64,000 nt of DNA. It comes from Pleodorina starrii (taxonomy: Eukaryota > Chlorophyta > Chlorophyceae > Chlamydomonadales > Volvocaceae). Under the pieces are notes generated by a model, which saw only the letters and a program-made list of their open reading frames with translations, was not told the DNA's origin and did no database searches. Positions within the stretch are counted from its first letter, which is position 1; each line of letters opens with the position of its first letter. Of this stretch, positions 1 through 12,209 are shown one piece after another. The DNA is taken from NCBI GenBank assembly GCA_030267565.1, contig BRXU01000038.1, forward strand, positions 248,001 to 312,000. The letters run 5' to 3'. The position numbers and the translations under genes are program-made.

Positions 1-2528
1 TGTCGTGACGTCTGCGGGCAGGGGGTCTGTTCCTGGGTGGGGCATCCCTCCCTGCACCACACCCGTGGTGAGCACGGATCCGGGGCTCAGCAGCGGGTGG
101 TAGCCACGGAGCAGCTGGGCGAACGTTCGTACCGACGAGTGGGCGTTGTCTGCTGGCTGGCTGGCGGTCCGGGCGAGCTTGGCCGCCGTCACCGCCTCCC
201 GTGCGCGGGTGTGCAGGGTGAGCGGCAGCAGCCCGCATCCGCCGTCTCGCGCCGCGCCCCACATGAGCTGCCCTGGGAGGCCGGTGAGGCGCTGACATGG
301 CTGCATGGGGCTGACCCTGCGGTCGCCTGCCTGTGCTGCCCATCTCTCCACCTGGCGGGCCTCTTCCCCCCCTCCTCGGCCGCCGTGCTCCCAGTGGTAC
401 GTCCTGATCTGTAAGGCGTATGCCGATATGAGGTTGCATCTGCCGAACACCGACAGCCGAAGTCTGGTGACGCGGTGCATCCGCTTGCGGATCTCCTCCC
501 CGGCGCGGTGCCAGTTGGATTGCTGGCCTGTTGGGTTATTTGAGAAGCCAGCTCCGAGCGCGGTCGCGGCAGGCACCAGGCGCAGGCCCTGGATGTTTGG
601 CACTGCGGGCGCATGGGCTGGTGCTGGCGCTTGCGGCGGGCCTGGTGCTGGTGGCGGCGGCGCGGGCGGTGGGAGCTGGGCGCCGGCTTCCGGCGGGCCT
701 GGCGGCTGCTGAGGTGGGGGCTGCTGGGGTGGCTGCTGCGGCTGTGCCGGCAGGTGGCCAACTCTCAGGAGCTCCACTTTGTCACGGTTTAGCCGCTGTC
801 CGGTGGCCTGCGCAAACGTCTCCGTGGCGTCGAGGAAGGCTTGGACGGTGTGGTCGCCCTCCAGGAACACCTCTCCGTCGTCTGCAAACTGCACCGCCGT
901 GGTTAGCTCGGCATCTGCTGGGCCCAGGCGAATGCCCAGTCCCTTGCGTTGTAGCCATGACAGCAGCGCTTGCGCGACGAAGAGGTAGAGCAGCGGGGCG
1001 AGCGGGCAGCCTTGTCGGACGCCCGCCGCCATGCTGACCGGCTCTGACTGCCTCCCTCCCACCAGCGCCCGGGCCTGCGTGTCCGCCAGCAGCGTCTGTA
1101 CCCACTTTCGGAGCTGTTCGGACGCGCCCAGCTCCGCCATCGCTGCCACTAGAAAGTCCCGGTGGACCGTATCGTAGGCTTTGGCAAAGTCGAGGAAGGC
1201 GACCAGCGCGTTGCGTCCCTGGCGTCGGAGGAGGTGGGGAAGGTAGCGGAGGGTGAAGATGCTGGCGCCAATGTGTCGCCCCGGGAGGAAGGCCGTTTGC
1301 TCCGCAGAGATCGCGGCATTCAGGGCGGGGCCAAGCCTATTTGCCATGACTTTGGCGAGGATGCGGTAGTCCGTGTTGAGCAGGGTGATGGGGCGGTAGT
1401 TGCCTGGCTGTGTGGGGTCGCCCTTTTTATAGAGCACCTTGATGATGCCCTCGGTGAACCGCGCGGGCATGTTGCCTGTGGTGCCGATGGCGGTGTATAG
1501 GTCAGCCAGGAGGGGGGCGAACTGTCGCTGGAAGGCCCGGTAGAGCTCCGCGGGCAGGCCATCCCACCCCGGCGCTTTTCCGCGCGGCGTGGCCTTGAGA
1601 GCCGCGGCCACCTCGGTGCTGCCCACTTGGGCCCGGCCGACTGGGTCTTCCGGGTCTGCCGGCAGTCGCAGCGGGTGGTCTCGGAGGGCCTCCAGGACCT
1701 GGGCCTGCGCCTGCTGCTTCACCGATGCCGGCAGCTCGGCCTCCGATGGCAGGGCGCTGACGTCCTGCCAGAAGTTGGCGATGATCTGCGGCAGTCGCCT
1801 GGCGTCGCTGACCAGCTGGCCCGTGCGGGGGTCGCGCAGCATGGAGGGGCCGGGGCCGCCCCCGTTGCCGCCATCGCTCTGTTCCCGGATGAGGGCGGTG
1901 AGGGCCCGGGAGGGGCGCTCGCCTTCACTGATCCGGTTCCGCCGGGCGTCCCGGGCCGCCTCGTTGGCCGCGGCCCGCATGCCCTTCTGCACTGCCACCT
2001 GCGCCTCCACTGCCGCCGCCAGCCGTTCCTCGTTGGAGGGGTCGGCGTCCAGGGCGCTGGCGGCTTCCTGTGCTGCCGCCGCTAGCTGTTGCACGCTGGC
2101 GGCTGGCCGGACGCGGCGCGTTTGTGCTTCTCGGTTGAGCCGGGCCACCTGGGCTGTGAGCCGGCGTTTGAACGCCGGCCACCAGTCCAGCACGGCCTGC
2201 TGCGGGTGCTCACCGCCGGTGGGGGCCGCTCCCACTTCCTCATCTAGCCAGTCGCCCAGGCTGCGTTTCAGGTCCGCATGCGCTAGGCAGTGGAGGCGGA
2301 TGCGGCGCGGGAGATTGGTGTTGGGGGGCGGTTGGCGGGCTGCGATGTGGGCGATGGCGAGCCGATGGTCAGACGGCGAGGTGACGTTGATGTACGCTTT
2401 CGCGAGGTATGGGCAGGCCGCCTCAGGCAGGTAGATGCGGTCCAGGCGGGAGCCCCCAGGCCGCGGTCCCCGGTATAGGTACGTGAACTCACGGCGCTGG
2501 GGGTGCAGCGTGCGAAAGCTGTCCACTA
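1..2528 (-). mobile_element. L1-like LINE copy, 5'-truncated, cut by window edge
   Basis: The reverse complement matches the LINE units at 16861-30885 over the first half of the RT reading frame, with scattered substitutions, so it is an older or separate copy. It reaches further 5' than those units. Upstream of the RT it encodes the C-terminal end of an APE-type endonuclease: a stretch containing SRLDRIYLPEA and then the catalytic SPSDHR motif at about 2350-2385. Its 5' end abuts a (TG/CA)n tract at about 2528. The minus-strand frame seems open to the window edge, but the 3' half lies outside. Inference: a retrotransposed L1-clade copy truncated inside the endonuclease. Unlike the tandem units, it has a single SDH codon set without the 14-bp array. 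Confidence 0.9.
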
Positions 2529-2613
2529 TGTGTGTGAGTGTGTGTGTATGTGTGTATGTGTGTGAGTGTGTGTGTATGTGTGTGAGTGTGTGTGTGTGTG
2601 TGTGAGAGAGAGA
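2528..2613. repeat. (TG)n microsatellite at LINE 5' end
   Basis: Imperfect TG repeat with TGAG and TATG interruptions, directly adjoining the 5' end of the minus-strand LINE copy. Read on the LINE strand it is (CA)n, as at the 5' ends of the plus-strand copies. Confidence 0.9.
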
Positions 2614-3177
2614 GGGGGATAATAAAGTGGTGACCCCAGCCCCGCTGAACCCTCCTGACCCACCGACCGACCCGTGGGTCACCAAACCGACCGCCCCAGC
2701 CACCTCCATGCTCCATGCTCCTTGCCGCCCACCCACCCGGGGGTGGGTATAAAGAAAAAGCGCCCGGGGGTGGGGCGTATCACGTATGCTTTATACGTAT
2801 TATACGCGTATTATCGTATGCAGTGTACACGGCATGCCTATCCACCCACCCGTCATGAACACGAGTGCGGCGTGAGCAGCCGCCCAGCCCACCGCCACCG
2901 CCACCACCCCGCCGGGCAGCGACAGAAGCGGCGACAGTGATTGTGAGGCGGGGGGCGGCGCCGGGCCGCCCCCGCCGCCGCCGCCGCCATCGCCGCCTCC
3001 GGCACCACCGTCGCCGCGGCCTGCCGCTGTTGTCGCCGCCTCCGCCGCTGCGGTGGCGGCAGTCGCCACCACCACCGCTACCGCCGCAGAGAGCGCCCGG
3101 GCGGCTAGGGTGTACAGCGCTGTGCGGAGGAAGGGCGGTGGGAGCGGTGGGGGCAGGGGGAGCGGTGGGAGCAGGGT

Positions 3178-3292
3178 ACTCATCCTCATCCTCATCACTC
3201 ATCCTCATCACTCATCCTCATCCTCATCACTCATCCTCATCCTCATCACTCATCCTCATCCTCATCACTCATCCTCATCACGCGTATTCATC
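3178..3292. repeat. CATCCTCATCACT-type minisatellite
   Basis: About 115 bp of alternating ATCCTC and ATCACTC blocks. The surrounding 2614-3450 is low-complexity GC-rich sequence in which I see no supportable gene. Confidence 0.85.
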
Positions 3293-3451
3293 CTCAAATA
3301 CGGTACTCATCCGCACATACGAGATACGCCCCTCGACCTCTCTCCGTGCCTTCGCTGATGCATCTCCTTTCTTACCCCTAGGCTGTCTGCGGTTCCAAAC
3401 GCGCGCGGCGAAATCTCCTTCGCTGGGCCCACCTCTGCCTCTGTCTCTGTT

Positions 3452-3625
3452 GGGCACAAGCAGGTCTGTAGTCTAAATCTCTAAAGGGGTTGGGGATAGA
3501 TGTGGGCGGGCAGTCTGCGCGTTACGAAGGTGATGGTTCTTTTAGAGATTTAGACTACAGACCTGCTTGTGCCCATCACCTTCGTAACGCGCAGACTGCC
3601 CGCCCACATCTATCCCCAACCCCTT
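3452..3625. repeat. Compound inverted repeat A-B-A'-B'
   Basis: Segment A (3452-3485) is repeated as its reverse complement at 3541-3574. Segment B (about 3485-3537) is repeated as its reverse complement at 3573-3625. The order is therefore A, B, inverted A, inverted B, rather than a simple hairpin. It lies at the 3' end of the glucosyltransferase gene. Confidence 0.9.
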
Positions 3626-6600
3626 CCCTTCCCACTCCCAATGCCGGTCTGCTTCTCTCTTCTCCAGGCGTCCCTGTGAACCACAGCCACCGCCACCCAA
3701 CCACCCAACCACCCAACTACAAACGGTAACGTACCTGCCAACGACGGCAGTACAAGCAGCCACGACAGTACCGAGTGCAGGACCATCATGGTGTGGTTGG
3801 TACGGCGGTTGTGGTCGTTGGTGTAGGTGTCCAGTACGAATAACTGTCGGTGAAGGTAGTTGAGCCAGGCGGCCCAACCCATGCGGGGATCGAGCCTGCG
3901 ACAAAACCACCGCCGGGAGCCCGTGCCGCCCCCCGGGGGGATGTGTGTGTATGAGTATGTATGTGTGTGTGGGGGGGGAGGGTGTGGGGAGGTGATCATC
4001 AGAGTTGGCCCCCTTGGGGTGTGGGGCGAGAGGGGAGGGGCCGGAGGGGAAAGGGTGCAAGGCAGTGGGACGGCGCAAAGCGTGTTTCTGTCACACGTTT
4101 CACAATTGCAATCAAAAGGCCCTGCGAGCTGTACAGCATATTGTACAGCATATTGTACAGCTGCACCGTCGCGCAAACAGGCACCGGCGGGCCTAGCTGC
4201 CTAGTTGCTGCGCGTTCTGTTGTGTGCTGTGCTGTGTCGTGCTGTGCTGTTGTTGTATTGCCGTACTGCCGCTGCCGTACCTTTGCGGGAACACCGCAAA
4301 CGGCGGCACCCGGATGCCCAGGCCCCGTTCCGTACAGTACGACGCCAGAATGAGGTCATCCGAGTAGCCGCCGTTGCGCCAGGCCTGGAGGCGGTGGGTG
4401 GGTGCGCGGGCGGGTGGGTGGGTGGGTGGTGGCGGGCCGGAGTGGAGGGGCCGGAGTGGAGCGGTGGGGTGGGGCCCGGGGGGATTATCCATCCGCGGAT
4501 TGGGGGCCGGAGCCCATCCGAGAGAAGAAACGGTAAATAGCGGTAGCTCATATATGCGTACTCGATAAAAAAGGCCATCTTCCCATCCGGAAGTGAGCTC
4601 TAGGCTGAAGGCTGAAGGCGGGAGGAAGGACGTTGGCGCGGGTGGGTGGATGGGTCAGACAGGGGTGGGCGCCTGGAGGGCGGCGTGGTTCCGATCCTTG
4701 TCGTGTGGGTATGTGTGCGTACAGCACACCCTGGCCCCCTCCTCTTCCCCGCCCTCCACTTCCCCGCCCTCCTCCTCCCCGCCCTCCTCACCGCCAACAG
4801 CCCTCCCGCCTCCCCACGGGCCCTCCAGCGCTCCTCTCCCTCTCCCTCTCCTTCTCCCTCCTCGCCCTGCTCCTTCCCCCGCAGCGGCAGCGGCAGCAGC
4901 TGCTCCCCCCGCAGCAGCATGCAGCCGCCCCACACAAAGGACGTGTCGGGGCAGGTCGAGAAGGCGATGAGCAGCGGCAGGTGGTAGGCTGCTGCCAGGT
5001 GGGCAGGCAGGGAGGAGCCGGGGGGAGGCACATCGAAGGGGTAGCCTGCGGGGAGGATGCCGTAGGGGGGTGGGGGGAGCGGGAGGGGGAGGGGGGTGAT
5101 AAGAAACGAGACCGCAGCGGAGACGGAGACGGCGAGGGGGACGGTAAGGGGGAAAGGGGACGGGGACGGGGGCGGGGGCGTGATATGAAACCGTGTCCGT
5201 GACTTCGTGTGCAGTACTGTGCAGTCCGTGACTTCGTGTGCAGTGCTGCGCGGCGCGTTGCTCGTGCAGCGGGTGGTTTGACTTGCAGCAGTTCGGCGTT
5301 CCACGGTGCTCGTCCGCACACGCTCACTATTCCCACCCTGCCCACTATTCCCACTCTTCCACCCACCCTGCCCACCCTGCCCACCCACGCACCCACCCGT
5401 GGCCATGAACGCCCCCGGTCTCGCCTCCAGATCCGCGACCATCTCCTCCAGGGTGCCTGGATGCAGCGCCACGTCATCATCCAGACACAGCACGTAGCCG
5501 CGCTCCCGACCGACCCGCGGGTCACAAGACTCAATGCCGGCGCACAGGCTGCAGCCAGGGGCACGTGGGGGCAGGGGCACGGGGGGTAAAAAGGAGATAC
5601 CGCAGCGGCCGGGGCACGGGGGGGACATGGAAACGGGGGGCCGGGGGTTTGGCAGGGCGGGGCGGGGCGGAGCCAGGGCGGGGCGTACTTCGGCGGTTCG
5701 TCAAGCCAGGCCAGGCCAGGCCAGGCCAGGCCAAGACAGGCCAAGACAGGTCAGGTCAGGTCAGGCGAAGACAGGGGTCGGGGGTGGGTTCCACGCGGGT
5801 CGCGGTGTCCCATGGCTTGCTGCTGCTGCTGCCCCCACTCAGGGCCAGGTGGTCCCACTAGGAGGCGTTTGGCAGGTGGCACCCCCTCGTCCCTCGTTCC
5901 TCGTCCCTCTTCCCACAGCCTCCCCCGCAGCCCTCCCCGCAGCCTACCGCCCACCTCGGCCTACCGCCCACTGCCCCCTACCCACTGACCTCCCACTCCC
6001 CGCCCACAGCCCAATCCCCGCCCACAGCCCACTCCCCGGCCCCCCCCTGCCCGCTGCCCCCCGCCCACTCCCCCCTGCCCACTTGTGTGCCTTCTGGCTG
6101 CAGCTCTCCGCCAGCCCCGCAACCACCAGCCGCACCGCCACCGCCTCCTCCTCCTCCTCCTCCTCCTCCTGGCCTCCTCCGCCGGCACAGCGCCCCCGCC
6201 CCCGCACCCCCGCTGGTCGCCCCCGCCCGCCCTCCCTGCAGCAGCGGATCAGCTCCCGGAGGGGGCCCACCGCCGGGTCGTCCTCCGACTCCACCACGAA
6301 CAGAAACTCCAGGGGACCCCCTGCCGGACAGGGACAGGGCAGGACGGGGCAGGGCAGGGCGGGGCAGGGCAGGGCAGGGCAGGGCAGGGCAGGGCAGGGC
6401 AGGGCAGGGCGGGGTGAGTGAGGAGACGTGCGGCGCAGGACGGCGGGGGGGAAGGGACCCAAGGGACGGTGTGTGGTTTTTTATGTGTGTGTGTCTCTAG
6501 GTCGTACAGTCGTACAGTCGTACTGCTCACCGTACTGCAGTCCCAGGTGGCTCTCCCAGTTGATCCGCGAGTGCGGCCGGCAGCCCTTTACCGGCATCAC

Positions 6601-7354
6601 GACGCTGACCGGGGGGTGTCGGCGGCCCCCGCCCGCCTCCCGCTCCCGCTCCCCCTCCCGCTCCCCCTCCAGGGGGGAGCCACCAGACGGCGTTGCCGCC
6701 GCAGCGGAGGATGCCCAGCACCGCTCCAGGGGGGTGTGACTGCTCCAGGGGACGTCCTCCATTGCGGCGGCTACGCCGTTGGAAGCGCGCGCGCTCGATT
6801 CAGCCGTGACGGTCCCGCCGTTGCCGCAGCTGCCACTCTGCCTGTCGCCGAGGCAGGGACGGCCGCTGGCGCGGCCGGCGCGAGAGGGAGGCGTGAGGGA
6901 GGTGGCGGCGGCCGCTGCTGCTTTGGCGGCGGTCAGGCGACGGAGGCGCTCCCGGCGGCGGTTGAATCCCGACCAGGTCCACCCAGCGGCGAGCACGAGC
7001 CAGAGGAAGCAGGCCTGGTACTGCGGGGTGGGAGAGCCGAGTGGCGCATTCGGGCTTTTGGATTGCTTTGCTTTGTTTCTGTGGGGTGGCCAAAGAGCTT
7101 GTAATGTGGCAGTTATGTGGCTAGGGTATATGACCGGAAACGGTTGGCGGGACAGGTAGATGGGAGCCGCTGCGGGCCGTGTTGGAACTCTTTACGAAGG
7201 TTTTGCTGTCGCCACGATAATTTGGCCTGCCAGCACCTTTAATTTATGTTTGTGCAGCTCCCGTGATGAGCAAGTGGCCGTCCCGTCTTGCAAGCTAAAC
7301 CTACAAACGCTCCCCGTCGTGCCTCACCAGGAAGTAAGCAAGGATTGCACTCAT
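3610..7354 (-). CDS. GCS: Ceramide glucosyltransferase (GT21), seven exons; C-terminus unresolved
   Basis: Probably transfers glucose from UDP-glucose to ceramide in Golgi/ER membranes (family knowledge). Exons on the minus strand: 7328-7354, 6531-7020, 6083-6320, 5397-5548, 4792-5045, 4281-4384, 3735-3895; phases match at every junction. The start MSAILAYFL splices onto a hydrophobic N-terminal anchor. GT21 landmarks occur in order: VSVVMPVKGC, GGPLEFLFVVESEDD (about 173-187), AESCSQKAHN, LDDDVALHPGTL (Asp275-277), GYPFDVP, FVWGGCMLL, GGYSDDLILA and WLNYLHRQLFVLDTY. Oddities: a Glu/Gly-rich insertion after the GGCM motif and a compositionally biased insertion after the first Asp block. After exon 7 the frame reads through to a stop at 3610-3612, which would lose the C-terminal membrane region usual in plants; further exons were not found. 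The family is secure, the 3' end is not. Confidence 0.85.
5706..5772. repeat. CCAGG / CAGGT pentamer repeat in intron
   Basis: Short tandem array of CCAGG drifting to AAGACAGG and TCAGG, inside the intron between glucosyltransferase exons 3 and 4. Confidence 0.8.
6335..6415. repeat. GGCAG pentamer microsatellite in intron
   Basis: About 80 bp of GGCAG with GGGGC variants, inside the intron between glucosyltransferase exons 2 and 3 (6321-6530). Confidence 0.85.
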
Positions 7355-7777
7355 CTCTGATGATGATGACGACCGTCACGCCGAGGACGTTATCTTAGGC
7401 AACTGGGAATCCACAGTGTAACAACCCGTCGACTAGACATCCGTGGGGTACCCCCAAGCAATCACCCCGTCCAATCAGTGAATTGTTGCTGCTGCGTGAT
7501 CATTAAAAATTCTTTGTAACGCCGTTGCCGCATGCTATGAAAGGGGAGGTAATGGCCTGCAGTCCAAGCACGCTTGCAAGCAGTGATGACCTTACGACGG
7601 TTTGGACGACACAACATTCGGTCGCAACGGTACTTGCCTTGTTAGCGTACACTCTGTACTAAGTCCCGGTTTCGGCCTCAAAACACTTGTATACATTCGC
7701 AGTTCTAGGACCGCTTACTTGTTTTTAAGCACGTTTCTCCAGTGCCCTTGGTCTTTGACATCTGGGGCAGGGGAAAA
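7355..7777. promoter_or_regulatory. Divergent intergenic region, GCS / CWC21
   Basis: The 423 bp between two divergent start codons must hold the promoters and 5' leaders of both genes. It is less GC-rich than the surrounding sequence. I see no convincing TATA box or other specific element. Confidence 0.5.
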
Positions 7778-10700
7778 ATGTACAATGGAATAGGCTTGCT
7801 AACGCCGCGTGGCTCAGGCACCAGCGGATATGTTCAGGGTAATAAATTTAACTTGAGGGGCCCTCCCAAAGTCAGCACAGAGCCACCGAAGCATGGCGGC
7901 CCGACACATAAGCAGCCAAATAATGAAATCCTCGACCACAAGAAGAAACGAGAGGTGGAGCTCAAGGTGGAGCAGGAGCGAGAGCGGCTGGAGGCGGAAG
8001 GGTGAGCGGGATGCACTTCCTGTTGTTGTTGCCGGGGCAGCAATGCACGGCTGAAGTATCCTACCAGCTCATCCTTGTATGAATATGCTTATTTGTGTCC
8101 CTTGCTCCCGCTTCTCCCCCAGCGTGCACAGTGAAGCCGAGATTGAGGAGTTGCTAGGCATCTTCCGAGAGCAAGAGCTGGCGAAGCTTTCTGTCGAAGT
8201 AAAGGCTGCAAGGTAAGATTTGCGAGATCGCAAGGCCAATAAATTGCACCATGCCTGTGTGCCGACAACCGATCTACCCCTTCTTCCCGCAGCACCAAAC
8301 TGGTCGACGAGACTCATGCCGTTGCCCAACGCAAGCTCGAGCAAATGTCCAAACTGAAGGCCGCGCTCGGCATGAAGGACGACATTCGGGAGGGCGACGC
8401 TTTCAACCGTGACCTGCAGGTGTGCTCAAGGGGGGGAGGGGGTTAACCTGCGTACCGCGATTTCCAGCGGTCCAACTGTGCCTCTGGTACGGTTGGGGGC
8501 GCGTGGGAGAACGTGCGCCGCATGCAATGTGCGCCGCGGGGCCATACACACCTCGTGTGGACGAGCACGCGCATTTTCTGGATGGTCCAACCCGTGAGCT
8601 GCCGCACCGTCGGCGCCCCCCGTTTTCGCTGCGCTGTGCCAACCCAACCCACCGCATGCAGCGTGGCGCGTGTATGTGCTGATGCCCCCTTGCCCATTTG
8701 CTTTGGCATCTGTGCTCCGCGCTCTGCAGGAGCAACTGAAGGCGCAGCGCATCGCCGAGCGGGAGGCGGCTCAGAAGGCCCGCGAGGAGGAGGCGAAGCG
8801 GCGGGAGAAGGAGGCCAAGCAGCGGGAGAAGGAGCGCGCCAAGGAGGCGAAGCGGCGGGAGAAGGAGGCAAAGCAGCGGGAGAAGGTGGGGCAGGCGGAC
8901 ACACGGACGCGCATGTTGCGGGGGCGGTGTGTGCAGTCTCCTTGTTTGTAGTAATATGATTTGGGTAAATCACATTAAGTGCACCCGTTGACCTGCGCGG
9001 GCGGGGGCACCGGTGCTGGCTGCCTTTTCGGGTTGGTGGCCGCCCTGACAGCGGCAGGGACCGCACGTCTCGGATCCCCACATCCTAGGTAATCAGCTCA
9101 TGCGCTTTGTGCCGACTTGTCAGGAACGCGAGGCCGCACGATTGGCGGAGGAGGAGCGCCGACGCAACGCGTCGCCGGAGGCGCGGCTGTACCGCAAGTA
9201 CGAGGCGGCGCCCGAAAGGTACGACACCGCCTGCTGCGTGTGTTGGATTGTGCTTGGGGGGAATCCATGAGGCAGGGGCGGGCTCCGGTAATTTGTGCAG
9301 ATCGTGTGACGCGTGGTGTCTGTCCAGGATGCGTGTTGAGGGCTGGGGCTTGGCGGAGGAGCAGTAAGACGCACACCTGGGAATGCTGATCGGCCCCAAT
9401 TCGAACCGCCATCCAGCGGCGAATCTTTATCCACGTGTGCAATTGGGGTTTGCCATTTCTGCGTTCCTTCTCAGCGGGCACAACACACGGAGGGTCCAGG
9501 AAGATGGGCACGAACGGCCAGGGGTGTCTGTGGGCGGTATGGGTAGTCATGCCTCGAGCGCAGGCAAATACATGCGTGCACGGTGCGCCTTGATGCAGGT
9601 ACGACCCCTATGCGGAGGAGCCTCGGGGTCGATACGACGAGCGTGGGGCCCGGTACGACGAGCGCGGGCGCTATGCGGACGAGCGGCGGTACGACAGGCA
9701 GCGCGAGGATGAGCCGCCGCGGGAGCACGGGCGCGACGCTCGCGGCAACGGCGCCGGCGGCAGGGACATGGGCCCGCCGCCGCCCCGCGGTGGCGCAGCC
9801 GCCGCTTCCGGCCGCGAGGGCCCATCGGACGGGCCGCAGCGACGCGGCAGGAGCGACGCGGCTGAAGCGCGCGACGGCAAGCCCAGCCGGCGTCGCCGCT
9901 CCCCATCACCGTCTTCCAGTACCAGCAGCGGAAGCAGCGGCTCGGATTCGGGTTCCGATTCGGGCACCAGCTCTGGATCCAGCAGCTCCAGCGGCTCGGA
10001 TTCAGATTCGGACAGCGGAAGCAGCGGCAGCGCCACTACGTCTACTTCGTCCGGCTCGGGGGACGCTCCTCGCCGCCGCCGCGACGGTAAGCGCGGCGGC
10101 GGCAACGAGGCTGGCGGCAAGGGCCAGCGCAGGGCGTCGCCGCCGCCACCGCCGGAGGCGCCGGAGCCGAAGCGGCAGCGTGTGGAGGATCGTGCAGGTC
10201 GCGAGATGCCGCCTCCGCCGCCACCCGGTGGCCGCTTCCGCGGCAAGGATGGTGACGGCTGGGATGATGAGCGTGGCGGGCCGCGACGGGACGAGGATTC
10301 CGGCCCGGCGCCTCGGCGGCAGCAGCAGGACCGAAACGCCGCCGCCTCGGGCGCCAGGGGCCGTGAGGAGGAGCCGCCGGCGCGGGCACGGCGGCGCCCC
10401 GATGACGAGGACGCCGGGGAGCGGAACGTGAGGCAGCGGCGCGGGGAAGAGGAGGGCGATGGCCGGCGCGGATTTAGAGCGATGGCGGCGGAGGACAACG
10501 GCTACGGACGCCGCGAGGGCAGGGGGCGGGATGTCGGGGAGCGGCCTTCCGACGGAGAGCAGCCACGGGGCAGGGACACGGGCGGAGAGCGGGAGCGGGA
10601 ACGGGGTCCCTCGGCTCGGGAGGAGCGTGGAGAGCGGGAGCGGGGTCGGCGGGCAGAGCAGTACCCGCGTGAGGAGGAGGATGGCAGGGCCGGCGGCAGG

Positions 10701-11276
10701 GGTGGGGATGCGGGCCGGGAGCGCGAGCGAGGTCGGGAGGAGCGCGGGCGGGATTGGGAGCGGGGCGGCCGGCGGGGCGACGAGGGTGAGGATGACGGCG
10801 GCAACAGAAGGCGGCAGCTCCAGAAGGCCGCTGACGCGGTCGAGCGGGAGGAGGAGGGCCGTGGGGGCCCGCGCGGCGCCGTGGGCCGTCGTGTGCACGA
10901 GGGTAGCGGCCGGGACGAGTACGACAGGGACCGGGGGAGGGCCGGCGAGCGGGACGGGAGGGGAGGGGAGGACCGGCCGAGGGATGCGCGGGCTGGAGAG
11001 CGCCCTCCGGAGCGCCGGGGTGACGGCGGCGGCGACGGCAGCGGCGAGCGCCGCCGCATAGGAGGCGGCGGCGCGCCGCGCGACGCGGAGCTGGCGCCCG
11101 GCGGTCGGAAGGACCGGAGTGGCGGCGGCCGGCGGAGCCGCAGCTCCAGCCCCTCGTCCTCCTCCAGCAGCGACCGCAGCTCGGGCAGCAGCAGCAGTGG
11201 CAGTGGCAGAAGCAGTGACAGCGGCACCTCCAGCGGCACCAGCTCTGACAGCTCCACGAGCAGCGGGTCGCGCTGA
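7778..11276 (+). CDS. CWC21: CWC21 / SRRM2-type spliceosome-associated protein, six exons
   Basis: Nuclear pre-mRNA splicing factor of the Cwc21/SRm300 family, which in yeast and human contacts the catalytic spliceosome. Exons: 7778-8001, 8123-8212, 8293-8419, 8730-8885, 9124-9218, 9599-11276; total 2370 nt, 789 residues. The start was chosen at MYNGIGLLTPRGSGTSGYVQ, the nearly invariant N-terminus of the family; an in-frame upstream Met at 7742 lacks conservation. Exons 2-3 encode the cwf21 helical region (EIEELLGIFREQELAKL). Exon 4 is a Lys/Glu/Arg coiled coil built on REKEAK repeats. The large last exon encodes YDERG repeats, then Arg/Gly/Asp-rich low complexity and a Ser-rich tail, the equivalent of the metazoan RS region. 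A UGUAA signal lies 174 nt after the stop. Identification is firm; an extra small exon between 9219 and 9598 cannot be excluded. Confidence 0.93.
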
Positions 11277-11449
11277 TGGATGTGGATGTGGCAGGACTCG
11301 ATATTTTCGAGTTGCTGCAGGTTAATGTTTTCTGTTTCGTTTGGTACCGTAGTCCTTCGTAGCGTGTGTGGGGCTCGTTGGCATGGGCGGACACTGACCC
11401 TACGTTTTTTAAGGGGTGTGTGTGCTGAGGGTGGTCTACAGGACAAAAG

Positions 11450-11454
11450 TGTAA
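11450..11454 (+). promoter_or_regulatory. UGUAA polyadenylation signal, CWC21
   Basis: TGTAA 174 nt downstream of the CWC21 stop. UGUAA is the usual poly(A) signal in Chlamydomonas-type green algae. Confidence 0.55.
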
Positions 11455-11946
11455 AAGTGTGAGGCGGTCTGCTGCTTTTCCTGGACCACCTCTCAACAGG
11501 ATTTGTGACGGTGGAGCGGTTGGAAGACGAAATGCATGTTTTCGCAGAATGCCCTGCTTGCGCAAGCGCACAGGGCTAAGTTCGAAGTGGGCTCGTGTTC
11601 AAAGGCGCAGCATGCACACCATTATGACCGTGGCGCCGCCCCAAGCATTGGCCAGGTTCCTCTCGGAAATCTGGGAGGCCAGGCAGCTAAAGCGCCTCGC
11701 GCTGGAGCGGACGAGGGAACGAGGACGGACGACGATTGTTCCCCCACGTACAATACCATCAATACCCATCTACCGTCCATGGCCCCCCGGCTTTTACGGG
11801 CACCCCCGCATGTGTGCGGAGCTCGTAACTTTTACCCACGATGCGTGCGGAGTATGCCGTGTGCGTGCTGAGGAGCGGGCTTAACTTTCCACTTTTCCAC
11901 AGAAGCGAACACAACGCCCGGAGATGGGACCATACATCCATCCGAG

Positions 11947-11951
11947 TTACA
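11947..11951 (-). promoter_or_regulatory. UGUAA polyadenylation signal, QCR10-like gene
   Basis: TTACA on the plus strand (TGTAA on the minus strand), about 260 nt downstream of the QCR10-like stop. With the CWC21 signal it frames a convergent 3' region (11277-12209) without other genes. Confidence 0.5.
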
Positions 11952-12209
11952 TGCAATCTACAGCACCAGATAATACCGATCAGTAGTGATTGTTGAGTTA
12001 ATCGCCGGGTCGCCAGGCGACACATACACACACGTAGGGCACCCCCGCGAGGGCTCCTCAGAGCTCCTCCGTCACCACATTCAAGGCCCTGCTATATACG
12101 GCGCGCTTAGAACAAACATCTCGCAAGCCGGTGCGTATGGCGCAGCTAAGCCTCCCCTCAGCTCAGCTTGGGGTTGAGCTGGCGTCCGGTACGCTGTGCG
12201 CTTCGTCCC

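Noticed and set aside
10002..10898. Long minus-strand frame opposite the CWC21 last exon
   Set aside because: Antisense of the low-complexity Arg/Ser-rich exon; no independent signal.
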